Notes under the pieces: generated by a model
Told to the model about the DNA's origin: nothing
Seen by the model: the letters and a program-made list of their open reading frames with translations, nothing else
Databases searched by the model: none
In this document: positions 1 through 9,268 of the stretch, one piece after another
Layout: each line of letters starts with the position of its first letter
How positions within the stretch are numbered: the first letter of the stretch is position 1
Assembly: GCF_040409955.1 (NCBI RefSeq)
Contig: NZ_CP123389.1
Coordinates: 167,957-231,956 of the forward strand
Reading direction: 5' to 3'
DNA: 64,000 bases
Source: Salipiger sp. H15
GTDB lineage: Bacteria > Pseudomonadota > Alphaproteobacteria > Rhodobacterales > Rhodobacteraceae
Program-made: the position numbers and the translations under genes

Positions 1-377
1 CCGATCTCGGCCCGCGCGGCGCGGCTGCGGAGGCCGCGCTCGATCACCGTCAGCAGGTGCATCCCGTCATAGGGTTTCTCGAGGAAATCCTCGGCCCCGG
101 CGCGCATCGCCTGCACCGCCTGCGCCAGATCGCCATGGCCCGAGATCAGCACCACCGGACAGTCGGGATCGCGCTCGCGCATCGCCTGCAACAGCGCCTG
201 CCCGTCCATGCCCGGCATCCGCAGGTCGGTGAGCACAAGGTCGGGGCGGGCGGTCGCGGCCAGCGCGGCGCTGCCGTCGGCGAAGGGCTCGGCCCTGTAG
301 CCGGCGGCCTCGACGAGGTCGCAGAGCGCGTGGCGGTGGTCCCGGTCGTCCTCGACCACGTGGATAAGGGGGATCAT
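1..377 (-). CDS. DctD-like response regulator, N-terminal part (runs off the left edge)
   Basis: The protein starts MIPLIHVVEDDRDH and shows a receiver domain with the acidic pair (EDD), the phospho-acceptor Asp in VLTDLRMPG and the conserved Lys in FLEKPYDG. About 125 residues are visible, so the receiver and the beginning of a linker are present and the output domain lies outside the window. The start codon overlaps the stop of the upstream sensor kinase (ATGA), so the pair is translationally coupled. By family (DctD/NtrC class) it probably controls the neighbouring TAXI-TRAP transporter genes. Whether it carries a sigma-54 AAA+ domain cannot be seen here. Confidence 0.85.
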   Translation of the reverse strand, partial: MIPLIHVVEDDRDHRHALCDLVEAAGYRAEPFADGSAALAATARPDLVLTDLRMPGMDGQALLQAMRERDPDCPVVLISGHGDLAQAVQAMRAGAEDFLEKPYDGMHLLTVIERGLRSRAARAEI

Positions 378-2167
378 TCGGCGGCCTCGCGGGTGACGTC
401 ATCTTCGAGCAGCGGCAGGACCACGGCGATCTCGGCCCCCTCGCCGGGGTCGGACCTTATGTCGAGCCGCCCGCCGAAGTGCTGGACCACCTCGAAGGAG
501 ATCGCAAGCCCCAGCCCCAGCCCCTCGCCGCCGATGCGGGTCGAGAAGAAGGGCTCGGTCACCCGTGGCAGCACGTCGGGCGGGATGCCGGGGCCGTTGT
601 CGCGCACCAGCAGGGTCAGCTCGCCCGCCTGCGCGCGGACCGAGAGCGTGACCTCGCCGCGCCCGGGCTCCACCGCCTCGATGGCGTTGTGCAGCAGGTT
701 GACCAGCACCTGCTCGAGCCGCGCGTGACCGGCGCGGACCACGGGCGCACCCGCGCCGGGCTCGAACTGGAGCTGCACCCCCGCCGCATCGGCGCGCGGC
801 TGCGCCAGCGCCAGCGCCGAGCGCGCCACCTCGATCACCGGCACCGGCGAAAGCGGCGCCATCTCGCGGCGCGAGAAGTTCTTGAGATGCTTGGTCATCC
901 GCTGCATCCGGCGGATCAGCCCGCGCGCCGATTGCAGCCGGGCGGCGGTCTGCTCGGGGGCGCGCGAGAGGCCGAACTCGGCGGCGGTCAGCGTCGCCTC
1001 CATCGCCGCGAGCGGCTGGCTGACCTCGTGCACGATGGCGGCGGACATGCGTCCCAGAGCGGCCATCTTCTCGGATTGCACCAGCGTCGCCTGTGTGGCG
1101 CGAAGGTCGGCCTCGACCTGCCGCCGGGCCTCGACCTCGCGCGCGAGCTCGGCGGTGCGCAGGCGGACCTTGCGCTCCATCACCTCGGTCTGGCGCAGGC
1201 GCAGGGCGATGAGCCTGCGGCGGTGCCGGCGCATGTCGGCCAGCCCCAGCCCGAGCAGTCCGGCGAGCAGCACCAGCGCGGCGGTGCCGCCCGCCGCCGC
1301 CCGTGCGGGCCAGAGCGGCGCCGCGGCGAGCAGCCGCCAGCCGTTTTCCAGCGGCGTGCCGCGCAAGGTGGCGGCGCGGCCGCCGCCGGGGATGCGCAGC
1401 CCGGTCCCGGCTGGCAGCAGCGGCACCGCCCGGTCGAGCTCGGAGCGGTCATAGAGCCGCGATCTGTCCAGCCGGTCGCGCGCCGCCTCGGGCAGCGGCG
1501 TCAGCGGGCGGTAGCGCCAGGCGGGCAGGGAAGAGAGAAAGACGATGTCGTCCCGGTCGGTGACCGCGATGCGCTGGCCGGTCTCGGCCCATGCCTGCTC
1601 CAGCGGGCGCAGGTCGATCTTGACCACCATGACGCCATGCACGCCAAGCCCGGGATCGTCGACGCGGGCGGAGATGAAGTAGCCCGGCTCGCCGGTGGTC
1701 ACGCCGATGGCGTAGACCGCGCCGTTGCCGGTGGCGCGTGCATCGGTGAAATAGGGGCGGAAGCTGTAGTCGTGGCCGACGTAGCTGTCGGGCTCGTTCC
1801 AGTTCGACGAGGCCAGCGTGACGCCCTCGGCATCGAGCAGGTAGAGCCGGCCCGAGCCGGTCTGCGTGGCGATGCGTTCGAGGTAGCGGTTGGCGGCGTC
1901 GATGGCGCGCGCGTCGGCGGGGGCTTTCAGCGCGGCATGGACGCGGGCGTCCTCTCCGGCGACGCGGGGCAGGTAGCGGAAGCGGTCGATCTCGGTCTGC
2001 AGGGCGCGGTGGCTGACCAGCAGGCTCTGCTCGAGCCCTTCGCGGATCTGGCCCATCACCACCTGCCACGCGAGCGCGGCGCAGAGCAGCGCGCCGAGCG
2101 TGACCAGCATCAGCCGCAGCCGCCATGCCGGGCGGAGGCGGCGCAGGAGGGCGCGCCGACGGGTCAT
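374..2167 (-). CDS. DctB-like sensor histidine kinase
   Basis: 597 residues, the usual DctB length. An N-terminal membrane segment (about residues 17-35) is followed by a periplasmic double-Cache-like sensor region with the motif LASSNWNEPDSYVGHDYSFR, a second membrane segment near residue 285, a coiled coil, a dimerisation H-box (AAIVHEVSQPLAAME) and a HATPase domain (N-box LLHNAIEAV, G-boxes DNGPGIPP and GLGLGLAIS). The ATG was chosen because it overlaps the stop of the upstream DUF1850 gene (TGATG); longer in-frame starts would run into that gene. It sits last but one in the TAXI-TRAP operon, so it likely senses the transported organic acid and phosphorylates the downstream regulator. Confidence 0.88.
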   Translation of the reverse strand: MTRRRALLRRLRPAWRLRLMLVTLGALLCAALAWQVVMGQIREGLEQSLLVSHRALQTEIDRFRYLPRVAGEDARVHAALKAPADARAIDAANRYLERIATQTGSGRLYLLDAEGVTLASSNWNEPDSYVGHDYSFRPYFTDARATGNGAVYAIGVTTGEPGYFISARVDDPGLGVHGVMVVKIDLRPLEQAWAETGQRIAVTDRDDIVFLSSLPAWRYRPLTPLPEAARDRLDRSRLYDRSELDRAVPLLPAGTGLRIPGGGRAATLRGTPLENGWRLLAAAPLWPARAAAGGTAALVLLAGLLGLGLADMRRHRRRLIALRLRQTEVMERKVRLRTAELAREVEARRQVEADLRATQATLVQSEKMAALGRMSAAIVHEVSQPLAAMEATLTAAEFGLSRAPEQTAARLQSARGLIRRMQRMTKHLKNFSRREMAPLSPVPVIEVARSALALAQPRADAAGVQLQFEPGAGAPVVRAGHARLEQVLVNLLHNAIEAVEPGRGEVTLSVRAQAGELTLLVRDNGPGIPPDVLPRVTEPFFSTRIGGEGLGLGLAISFEVVQHFGGRLDIRSDPGEGAEIAVVLPLLEDDVTREAAE

Positions 2168-2538
2168 CAGCCCGCGTCGGGGCAGGGGGCGAGCTGCACC
2201 GGCTGGCCCGGTGTGGCGCCGAGCTGGGTGCAGTCCGCGGCGCAGAGCGTCCAGGCCGAGGGGGTCGCGCCCGAGGCGGCGAGCGTGAGCGAGGGCACCG
2301 GCGCAAGCTCCGGCGTCCAGACCCACCAGCCGTCCTCAAAGTGGCCGCCCGGGCCGGGCTCCATGCCCGCGCCCGAGCCCTTCACCGCCGCCCCGGTCAG
2401 GTGGAGTTGGTGGTCCTGCGTGACCTCCCAGCTCTCGCGCCATGACTGGCGCTCGACCGAGTGGGTCCATTCGAGCGTGAAGCTGCCGCCCTCGGCGAGG
2501 GCGAGCATCATCGCCCCCGCCATCAGGCAGCCGGTCAT
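2167..2538 (-). CDS. DUF1850 family small secreted protein
   Basis: 123 residues starting MTGCLMAGAMMLALAEGG, a short hydrophobic leader, followed by the DUF1850 signature region FTLEWTHSVERQSWRESWEV. Proteins of this family are typically encoded directly beside TAXI-type TRAP transporters; their biochemical role is not established. Its start overlaps the permease stop (ATGA) and its stop overlaps the kinase start (TGATG), so it is translated as part of one coupled operon. The Cys residues near the C-terminus (CAADC, PCPDAG) could form disulfides in the periplasm; that is an inference. Confidence 0.8.
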   Translation of the reverse strand: MTGCLMAGAMMLALAEGGSFTLEWTHSVERQSWRESWEVTQDHQLHLTGAAVKGSGAGMEPGPGGHFEDGWWVWTPELAPVPSLTLAASGATPSAWTLCAADCTQLGATPGQPVQLAPCPDAG

Positions 2539-4631
2539 GCCTGCACCGCGGCCTTGCGACGCCACACCAGCAGCCCGAAGACCACGGTGAGCGCAAAGCC
2601 GACCTCGTCGGTGATCGGCAGGGCCGCGACGAGGCTGAAGGCCGCGGCGACGGCGATCAGCCGTTCCCAGACCGCCAGCGGGCGGCCGAGCCAGCCGATG
2701 ACGCTGGCGCCCCAGAGCGCGAGAGCAAAGAGCGCCTTGACCACGATGTAGGCGACCGCGGGCCAGTAGCCGATGGCCCCCGCCAGCGCGCCGCCGTCCT
2801 GCAGCATCAGCGCCGGGGTGTAGACCGCCATGAAGGGCACGACGAAGCCCGCGGCGGCGACCTTGATCGCCTCGAAGCTGATCTTCAGCCCGCTTTCCTT
2901 GGCGATCGGCGCGGCGGCGAAGCAGGCCAGCGCGACCGGCGGGGTCAGGTCCGCAAGGATGCCGAAGTAGAAGACGAACATGTGGCTGACGATCAGCGGC
3001 ACGCCGAGATCGAGCAGCGCCGGGCCGGCGATCGACGAGGTGATGATGTAGTTGGGGATCGTCGGGATGCCCATGCCGAGGATGATGCAGGTGATCATCG
3101 TCAGGATCAGCGACAGGAAGAGGCTGTTCTGCCCCACCGAGACGATGAACTGGCCAAAGGTGTTGGCCGCGCCGGTCAGGGTCATCACGCCGATGATCAC
3201 GCCGACGAGGGCGCAGGCGATGCCGACCGGCAGCGCGGTCTTGGCGCCCTCGGCAAGGCTGTCGCGGCAGACCGCGAGCGTCTCGCGCCCGCCCTTGAAG
3301 GCGGCGCAGGCGGCGATGAGCGCGGCGAGCACCAACAGAAGCGCGTTGATCCCGAACTTGAAGAAGGCCGAGGCGCAGAGCCCGAGCACGACCCAGAAGA
3401 TCACCCGCACGGCCATCGAGGACATCCCCATGGCGATCGCCGCGCCGAGGATCAGCATGCCGGTCAGCGCAAGGCCGATGGTCCCTGCAAAGAGCGGCGT
3501 GTAGCCCGAGAAGAGCAGCCAGACCAGCACGGCCAGCGGCAGGATCAGGTACCAGCCCTCGCGCAGCGCCTTGCGGGCCGAGGGCATCTCCTCGGCGGAA
3601 AGGCCGCGCAGGTTGCGCTTGCCGGCCTCGAGATGGACCATCCAGAAGGCCCCGGCGAAGTAGAGGATCGCGGGCACCAGCGCGGCGCGGACGACCTCGA
3701 TGTACTGCACGCCGAGGGTCTCGGCCATGATGAAGGCGACGGCGCCCATCACCGGCGGCATGATCTGCCCGCCCATCGAGGCGGTGGCCTCGACGCCGCC
3801 GGCAAAGGCCGGGCGGTAGCCGAAGCGCTTCATCAGCGGGATGGTGAACTGGCCGGTGGTGACCACGTTGGCGACGCCCGAGCCCGAGATCGTGCCCATG
3901 AGGCCCGAGGACAGGACCGCGACCTTCGCGGCGCCGCCCATGCGGTGCCCGACGAGGCCGAGCGAGACATCGGTGAAGAGCTTGATCATCCCGGCCTTCT
4001 CGAGGAAGGCGCCGAACAGGATGAAGAGGAAGATGTAGGTCGCCGAGACATAGGTCGGGATGCCGTAGATCCCCTCGGTGCCGTAGGCGATCTGCTCGAC
4101 CACCTGCTCGAAGGCGTAGCCGCGGTGGTCGAAGGGCGCGGGCAGGTGCTGGCCGAAGAGCGCGTAGGCGAGGAAGATCCCGCAGATGATCGGCAGGGCC
4201 GGGCCCATCAGCATCCATGCGGCGATGAAGACGGTGGCCACGGCGATGCAGCCGAAGACGAGGTCGGCGGTGGTGGGATCACCCGCGCGCATCAGCAGCG
4301 GCGTATACTCGATCCACTGGTAGGCGGCGACCGCCACGCCCGCTGCGGCGAGCAGCGTGCAGAAGAGCCGCAGCGGCGCGCCGTAGCCGCGCCCGAGCGC
4401 CAGCAGCGGGAAGCCGAGCGCCATCAGGAAGCCGACGTGCACCGCGCGCATCACCTGGCTGGGCAGGTCGATGACATGGGCGGCGATGGAAATCTGGTAG
4501 AGCGAGAAGGCAACCGCCAGCCAGAAGAGGAAGCGCCCGGTCAGGTTCGGCGGAAAGCTCGAGGCCAGCGGGTCATGCAGTTCGGCCAGTTCCTCGGCCC
4601 GGCCCTGCTCGGCCGCGGTGTGTCCGGTCAT
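2535..4631 (-). CDS. TAXI-type TRAP transporter fused 4TM/12TM permease
   Basis: 698 residues, very hydrophobic throughout. The N-terminal part (after a polar leader of about 30 residues) corresponds to the small DctQ-like membrane unit and the rest to the large DctM-like unit, as in fused TAXI-TRAP permeases. Family-typical segments include GTISGSGVANVVTTGQFTIP and LGMGIPTIPNYIITSSIAGP. It works with the periplasmic binding protein encoded just upstream to import an organic acid in a sodium-dependent way. The gene lies 57 bases after the binding-protein gene and overlaps the DUF1850 gene. Confidence 0.93.
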   Translation of the reverse strand: MTGHTAAEQGRAEELAELHDPLASSFPPNLTGRFLFWLAVAFSLYQISIAAHVIDLPSQVMRAVHVGFLMALGFPLLALGRGYGAPLRLFCTLLAAAGVAVAAYQWIEYTPLLMRAGDPTTADLVFGCIAVATVFIAAWMLMGPALPIICGIFLAYALFGQHLPAPFDHRGYAFEQVVEQIAYGTEGIYGIPTYVSATYIFLFILFGAFLEKAGMIKLFTDVSLGLVGHRMGGAAKVAVLSSGLMGTISGSGVANVVTTGQFTIPLMKRFGYRPAFAGGVEATASMGGQIMPPVMGAVAFIMAETLGVQYIEVVRAALVPAILYFAGAFWMVHLEAGKRNLRGLSAEEMPSARKALREGWYLILPLAVLVWLLFSGYTPLFAGTIGLALTGMLILGAAIAMGMSSMAVRVIFWVVLGLCASAFFKFGINALLLVLAALIAACAAFKGGRETLAVCRDSLAEGAKTALPVGIACALVGVIIGVMTLTGAANTFGQFIVSVGQNSLFLSLILTMITCIILGMGIPTIPNYIITSSIAGPALLDLGVPLIVSHMFVFYFGILADLTPPVALACFAAAPIAKESGLKISFEAIKVAAAGFVVPFMAVYTPALMLQDGGALAGAIGYWPAVAYIVVKALFALALWGASVIGWLGRPLAVWERLIAVAAAFSLVAALPITDEVGFALTVVFGLLVWRRKAAVQA

Positions 4632-4688
4632 GTCGTCCTCCCGTCGTGCAGGCAGCCCGGCCGGAGCCGGGCCGCCGCGTGGCTCTGC

Positions 4689-5636
4689 TCAGAGCAGGCC
4701 CTTTTCCTTGTAGTACTTTTCGGCACCCGGGTGCAGCGGGATCGGCGAGTTCTTCACCGCTTCCTCGATGTTGATGTCGCCTGCGGCGGCATGGGCGGCC
4801 TTCATCTGGTCGAGGTGCTCGAACAGCAGCTTGGTCATCTGGTAGGCCAGCTCGTCCGAGACGTCGGAGCTGGTCACGAGGATGTTGGTGATTGCCAGCG
4901 TCGTGATGTCGGCGTCCTGGCCCGGGTAGGTGCCGGCGGGGATCACGCCCGCGGAATAGGGCGCGCCGAGCGTGTCGGCGACCTCGGCGGGGACCGAGAC
5001 GTAGGTCACGTCCTGGGTCGAGGACAGGTCCTTCAGCGCGGCCGAGCCGAGGCCCGAGCTCTGCAGCGTGGCATCGAGCTGGCGGTTCTTCATCAGCTCG
5101 ACGGACTCGGCGAAGGGCAGGTACTCGACCTTGCCGAGGTCTTCGTAGGTCATGCCGAGCGCGTCGAGGATCTTGCGCGCGTTCACCTCGGTGCCGGACT
5201 TGGCGGCGCCGACCGAGACGGACTTGCCCTTGAGCTCGGTCACGGTGGTCACGCCGGACTCGGCGGTGGCGGCGATCTGGATGTAGTTCGGGTAGATCGC
5301 GGCGATGGCGCGCAGCTTGTCGAGCGGCTTTTCGAAGCCGACCTCGGCATTGCCCTCGTAGGCGTCCTTCACGGAGTCGCCGAGCGCGAAGCCGATCTCG
5401 CCGCGGCCCTGCTGCAGCAGGTTCAGGTTCTCGACCGAGGCCTTGGTGGCCTGCACCTGGGTGCGCGCGTCGGGGATGTTCTTGGCGTAGATGTCGGCGA
5501 GGGCCACGCCGAGCGGGTAGTAGACGCCCGAGGTGCCGCCGGTCAGCACGTTGACGAATTCCGCGGCCATCGCGGCAGGCGCGGTGACGGCGAGGCTGCC
5601 GGCGAGCATGGCGCCGAGCCCGAAGGTTCTGATCAT
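4689..5636 (-). CDS. TAXI family TRAP transporter solute-binding protein
   Basis: 315 residues with a clear Sec signal peptide (hydrophobic core AMLAGSLAVTAPAAMAA, likely cleavage after residue 24) and the TAXI hallmark VLTGGTSGVYYPLGVALADIY right after it. It binds the substrate in the periplasm and hands it to the fused permease. A ribosome-binding site (GGGAGG) precedes the ATG. Being first in the operon suggests that the promoter lies in the 358-base gap upstream. The ligand is unknown; glutamate and dicarboxylates are known ligands of other family members. Confidence 0.93.
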   Translation of the reverse strand: MIRTFGLGAMLAGSLAVTAPAAMAAEFVNVLTGGTSGVYYPLGVALADIYAKNIPDARTQVQATKASVENLNLLQQGRGEIGFALGDSVKDAYEGNAEVGFEKPLDKLRAIAAIYPNYIQIAATAESGVTTVTELKGKSVSVGAAKSGTEVNARKILDALGMTYEDLGKVEYLPFAESVELMKNRQLDATLQSSGLGSAALKDLSSTQDVTYVSVPAEVADTLGAPYSAGVIPAGTYPGQDADITTLAITNILVTSSDVSDELAYQMTKLLFEHLDQMKAAHAAAGDINIEEAVKNSPIPLHPGAEKYYKEKGLL

Positions 5637-5994
5637 GATGGTCCTCCCGAAAGATACTGCCGCGCATTACTTGTGCCTCCGAGGCGCGCGGTGAGCGAAC
5701 CATGCGCAAGCCATGGGCACCCGACAACCCCGTAAAGGCCGGACCGGGCGAAAATTCCTCGCAGATTTCCGCCCCGGGCGGGGCAGATTTCCGCGCGGAC
5801 ATTGGCAGGACTGCGGCCCCTGCCCACCCCGGAAGGCGCAAAAGCGCATTGCCCTTTCGCCCGTCATGGACCAAGTTCGCCACTCGCGTACCCACCCCGG
5901 CGGCGGTCGATCCGACCGCCGGCAGGCAGGCACCAATCGGGTTTCGGACGATCGCGTTGTCCGATCTGCAGGGGGTACACATCCGTTGGGGTTC
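5637..5994. other. intergenic gap with repeats between divergent TAXI operon and AraC gene
   Basis: This divergent promoter region holds a perfect 12-base direct repeat (GCAGATTTCCGC at 5761-5772 and 5783-5794, 22 bases apart, two helical turns). It also holds a perfect 9-bp stem with a 3-base loop at 5901-5921 (CGGCGGTCG and its complement). Either could be a regulator site for the TAXI operon or the AraC gene. I see no gene in it. Confidence 0.5.
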
Positions 5995-6885
5995 ATGCAT
6001 TCCATGACGTGCCGCACCGACGGCATCGAGAGCACGGCGCCGGTGCGCTGGCGCTCCTACGAGGGCATGTGCGGGGTCTACTGGCAGGCCCGGGGAGAAA
6101 CCGGCGCCACCGGCTACTACCGCTCGCCCGACCCGCGGATCATGCTGTTCTTCAACGATGTTTCCGGGAATATCCGGCTGACGGACCGGCGCTCGCTTGC
6201 GCCGCGCCACTGGCGGCCGATGCTGCGCGCGCTCTACGTGCCCGCCGGGGTGCCGATGTGGACCCGGTTCGGGAGCGGCCATGTCTTCTCGCACCTCGAC
6301 CTGCACCTAGACCACGCTTGGCTGGTGGCGCGGCTCGCGCCGATGATGCGCGGCGGCACCGCCGAGGAGGCGCTGCGCCACCCGGTCGAGGTGCAGGACA
6401 TCGGCACGCTCGCGTCCGTCGCCCGCGCCCTGACCGAGGAGATCTCCGCGCCGTCGCGCGGCCCGGTCTTTGCCGAGAGCCTCGCGGTCGCGCTGGTTGC
6501 CGGGATGATCGGGCCGCGTGCCGAGGCGCCGCTGCCTCCTCCGGGGCAGGGCGGGCTCTCGCCGCGCCAGATGCGGCGGCTGCTCGACTGCCTCGCGGCG
6601 GCGGGGGGCCGCAGGCTGAGCAATGCCGAGCTTGCCGCCGCGGTGGGCCTGTCCGAGGGATGGTTCTGCCGCGCCTTCAAGAAGACCACCGGCAAGACGC
6701 CGCTGCACTGGCAGCAGGAGCGGCGCCTCTGCGCGGTGAAGGAGGAGCTGCGGCAGGCAGAGCTGACCATCGCCGAGATCGCCCTGCGCCACGATTTCTC
6801 GGACCAGGGGCACCTGACGCGGGTGTTCCGCAAGTACGAGGGCACGACCCCCGGCGCCTGGCAGAAGGCGCAGCGGGGTGATTGA
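5995..6885 (+). CDS. AraC family transcriptional regulator (siderophore-uptake type)
   Basis: 296 residues from this ATG; a second ATG at 6004 is equally possible because no strong ribosome-binding site marks either. The C-terminal third carries the two helix-turn-helix motifs of AraC proteins (LSNAELAAAVGLSEGWFCRA, then the second helix ending SDQGHLTRVFRKYEGTTPGA). The N-terminal part is a ligand-sensing cupin-like region. The gene is convergent with a TonB-dependent siderophore receptor gene, an arrangement like that of PchR-type regulators, so the likely role is inducing the receptor when its ferri-siderophore is present. Confidence 0.85.
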   Translation: MHSMTCRTDGIESTAPVRWRSYEGMCGVYWQARGETGATGYYRSPDPRIMLFFNDVSGNIRLTDRRSLAPRHWRPMLRALYVPAGVPMWTRFGSGHVFSHLDLHLDHAWLVARLAPMMRGGTAEEALRHPVEVQDIGTLASVARALTEEISAPSRGPVFAESLAVALVAGMIGPRAEAPLPPPGQGGLSPRQMRRLLDCLAAAGGRRLSNAELAAAVGLSEGWFCRAFKKTTGKTPLHWQQERRLCAVKEELRQAELTIAEIALRHDFSDQGHLTRVFRKYEGTTPGAWQKAQRGD

Positions 6886-6888
6886 GCG

Positions 6889-6919
6889 CGCGCCCCCCGG
6901 GAGTGGACCGGGGGGCGCG
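6889..6919. terminator. bidirectional terminator between AraC gene and receptor gene
   Basis: A perfect 12-bp inverted repeat (core GCGCCCCCCGG at 6890-6900, complement at 6908-6918, 7-base loop) fills the 39-base gap between two convergent genes. It lacks a T-run, but its position and strength fit a shared terminator. Confidence 0.75.
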
Positions 6920-6924
6920 GCGCC

Positions 6925-9033
6925 TTACCAGCTGTGGTTCAGCGTCACGCTGATCTCGCGGCCGGCGTTGTAGTAGTCGGTCGAGAAGCCGCCCTGCGCG
7001 ATGTGCTTCTCGTCGAGCAGGTTGGTGACCGCGAGCCGCATCCGGGTGTTCTCGGCGATCTCGTAGCCGACGGCGGCATCCCAGATCCACGCGGCATCGG
7101 TCTTGCTGGTGTTGGCGTCCGAGCGCCAGTATTCGCCGGTGTAGCGCACCCCGAGCCCGAGGTTCAGGTCACCGAACGAGCCCTGTCCCGGCACGCTGTA
7201 ATCCGCCCAGACCGACCCCGAATGCTCCGGCGTCGAGGCCAGCCTGTTGCCGTTGTTGGCGCCGTTGTCGGATTCGAGGATCTCGGTCTCGAGATAGGTG
7301 TAGGCGGCGGTGAAGGCGAGCTGCTCGGTCAGCTCCGCCTTGGCCTCGAGGTCGATGCCGCGCACGCGGGACTCGCCCCGGACCTCCTCGAGCAGCGTGT
7401 CGGCGTTGGTCACCGTCTCGTTGTACTTGGTCAGGTCGTAGATCGAGGCGCTGAACAGGCCGCGGAACCCGTCGGGGCGGTATTTCACGCCGATCTCGTA
7501 CTGCCGGCCGCGCTCGGGCTCGTCGCCGAGGTTCGCCGGAACGACCGACTCCGCGTAGCTGCCGAAGAGCGACAGGTTCGGGCTCAGCTTGTAGGTGAGG
7601 CCGAGCCGCAGCGTGTCCTCGACGTCGTCAGACTCGGTGGTGACGTCGGTGAGATTGTCGGTGATCGAGTTGTCGATCCAGTCGCGCCGCAGCCCGCCCT
7701 GCACGATCAGCCGGTCCCACGCGAATTCCTGCTGCAGGTAGAGCGAGGCGACCTCGGTGTCGGTGGTGGTGTCCTGATAGGGGTCGGTCGCGTCGAGGTC
7801 GAGCCCGCCGGTGTAGACCGGGTCGGTCCAGTCGATGTCCGCGGCGCGCGTGTACCAGAGCGTGTTCTCGCGGTGGTTGTCGCGGTACTCGATCCCGCCC
7901 ATCGTCCGGCTCGACAGGGTGCCGAAGCTCGTCTCGTAGAGCAGGTGCGCATCGGCGACGAAATTCTCGAAATCGGCGTCGTTGGCGAAATAGTAGCGCG
8001 AGACGGTGGTGTCCGCCTCCGAGGTCACCGCGTCGAGGAAGACATAGCCGAAGCCGCCCGTGCCCTTGGTGTAGCGCGCGGTCGTGCCGAGCTCGAGCCC
8101 GCCGCCGAAATCATGCTCTAGCTTGAAGGTCAGCGTGTGGCGGTCGGTGTCGAGGTAGTTGAAATCCGGCTCGCCGAGGAAGAGGTCGCGGTCGAAATCG
8201 TCACCGGTCGCCGGGTAGCCCGAGCTGTTGGGATAGCCGTCGCGGTAGAGGTAGTCGTAGACGAGGCTGACCGTGGTGCGGTCGGTCGGCCGCCAGGCAA
8301 GGCCGCCCATCAGGAAGGTCTCGTCGTCGTTGGACCCGTCGGTCTCGGCCTCGGCATCCTGCATCTTGCCGGTCAGCCGCCACGACAGGTCGCCGGAACC
8401 GGCGAAGGTGTCGCCGAGATCGAAGCCCAGTTCCTTGTGGTTGAAGCTGCCGAGCGTGCCGTAGATCTCGCGCAGGCGCTCGCCGGTCGGGGACTTGGTG
8501 ATGAAGTTCACCGCGCCGCCGGGGTCGCCGACGCCGAAGGCGGTGGAGTTGGCGCCCTTCAGCACCTCGACCCGGTCGAAGGCAAAGGGCTCTTCGCGCA
8601 CGCCGCCGAAGGCATCGCCGATCAGCATCCCGTCGCGGTAGGTGGTGGCGTCGTAGCCGCGGATCTTGAAGTAGTCGTAGCGGTCGTCGCGTCCGTAGAA
8701 GTCGGTCGAGATGCCCGAGGTGTATTGCAGGATCTGCTCGGTGGTCTGTGCCCCGCGCTGCGCGATCTCCTTCGAGGTGATGACCGAGATCGTTGCCGAG
8801 CTGTCCATCACGTCGCTCGGCAGCCCGCTGCCGCTGGTCACCTGGTCGGCGACGATGGTCTCGTCGTCGTCGGTGCCGTCGCTGGCGGTGTCGATGAAGA
8901 TCGTGCCGAGCGAGACCGTGCCGCCGGATTGCTGCGCCGAGGCCGGGAGGGCGGCCAGAAGGCCGAGCGTCGCGCAGCTGGTCAGCAGCAGCGAGAGCCG
9001 CGAAAGGGCAGGGGCGGGGAGGGGATGCGTCAC
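6925..9033 (-). CDS. TonB-dependent siderophore receptor
   Basis: 702 residues with a signal peptide (ALPASAQQ cleavage region), a plug domain (SATISVITSKEIAQRG, VEVLKGANSTAFGVGDPGGAVNFITKSP) and a long beta-barrel ending in aromatic Trp (VTLNHSW), as expected for FhuA/FpvA-class outer-membrane receptors. The start is GTG with AAGGAG upstream; the next ATG would remove the signal peptide. It would import a ferric siderophore across the outer membrane using TonB energy. The divergent upstream gap is AT-rich near 9200-9245. The gene for the matching periplasmic binding protein upstream is broken, which puts the pathway's present function in doubt. Confidence 0.93.
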   Translation of the reverse strand: MTHPLPAPALSRLSLLLTSCATLGLLAALPASAQQSGGTVSLGTIFIDTASDGTDDDETIVADQVTSGSGLPSDVMDSSATISVITSKEIAQRGAQTTEQILQYTSGISTDFYGRDDRYDYFKIRGYDATTYRDGMLIGDAFGGVREEPFAFDRVEVLKGANSTAFGVGDPGGAVNFITKSPTGERLREIYGTLGSFNHKELGFDLGDTFAGSGDLSWRLTGKMQDAEAETDGSNDDETFLMGGLAWRPTDRTTVSLVYDYLYRDGYPNSSGYPATGDDFDRDLFLGEPDFNYLDTDRHTLTFKLEHDFGGGLELGTTARYTKGTGGFGYVFLDAVTSEADTTVSRYYFANDADFENFVADAHLLYETSFGTLSSRTMGGIEYRDNHRENTLWYTRAADIDWTDPVYTGGLDLDATDPYQDTTTDTEVASLYLQQEFAWDRLIVQGGLRRDWIDNSITDNLTDVTTESDDVEDTLRLGLTYKLSPNLSLFGSYAESVVPANLGDEPERGRQYEIGVKYRPDGFRGLFSASIYDLTKYNETVTNADTLLEEVRGESRVRGIDLEAKAELTEQLAFTAAYTYLETEILESDNGANNGNRLASTPEHSGSVWADYSVPGQGSFGDLNLGLGVRYTGEYWRSDANTSKTDAAWIWDAAVGYEIAENTRMRLAVTNLLDEKHIAQGGFSTDYYNAGREISVTLNHSW

Positions 9034-9268
9034 GTCGAAAAGGCTCCTTCGAGGGTCTGTTGCGCTGTGCCTTTCGCTCGAGTGGCTGTCCTTTCCCGGA
9101 TGGCTTGCTGGCAGGCTGGTATGGGGGCGTCCCGTCCGACGCTCGGGCCGGCAGGGGACGCGTCGCAGCGCCGATACCAGCGATACGGCGGATCGTATTG
9201 AACAAATCTGCGGTTTTTGTACTTTTCTGACTAAATTTATAAAGAAATGTCCGCCGCCGACCAGCCGC
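9034..9268. promoter_or_regulatory. probable promoter region of the receptor gene
   Basis: 235 bases without a gene. Positions 9195-9247 are strikingly AT-rich for this genome, which fits a regulated promoter reading leftwards into the receptor gene. I could not assign a confident Fur, RirA or Irr box by eye. Confidence 0.35.

Noticed and set aside
479..5735. Very long open frames on the plus strand opposite the kinase, permease and TAXI genes
   Set aside because: They are antisense to clearly homologous genes, are rich in Arg, Gly, Ala, His and Gln, and arise from the high GC content with biased third positions.
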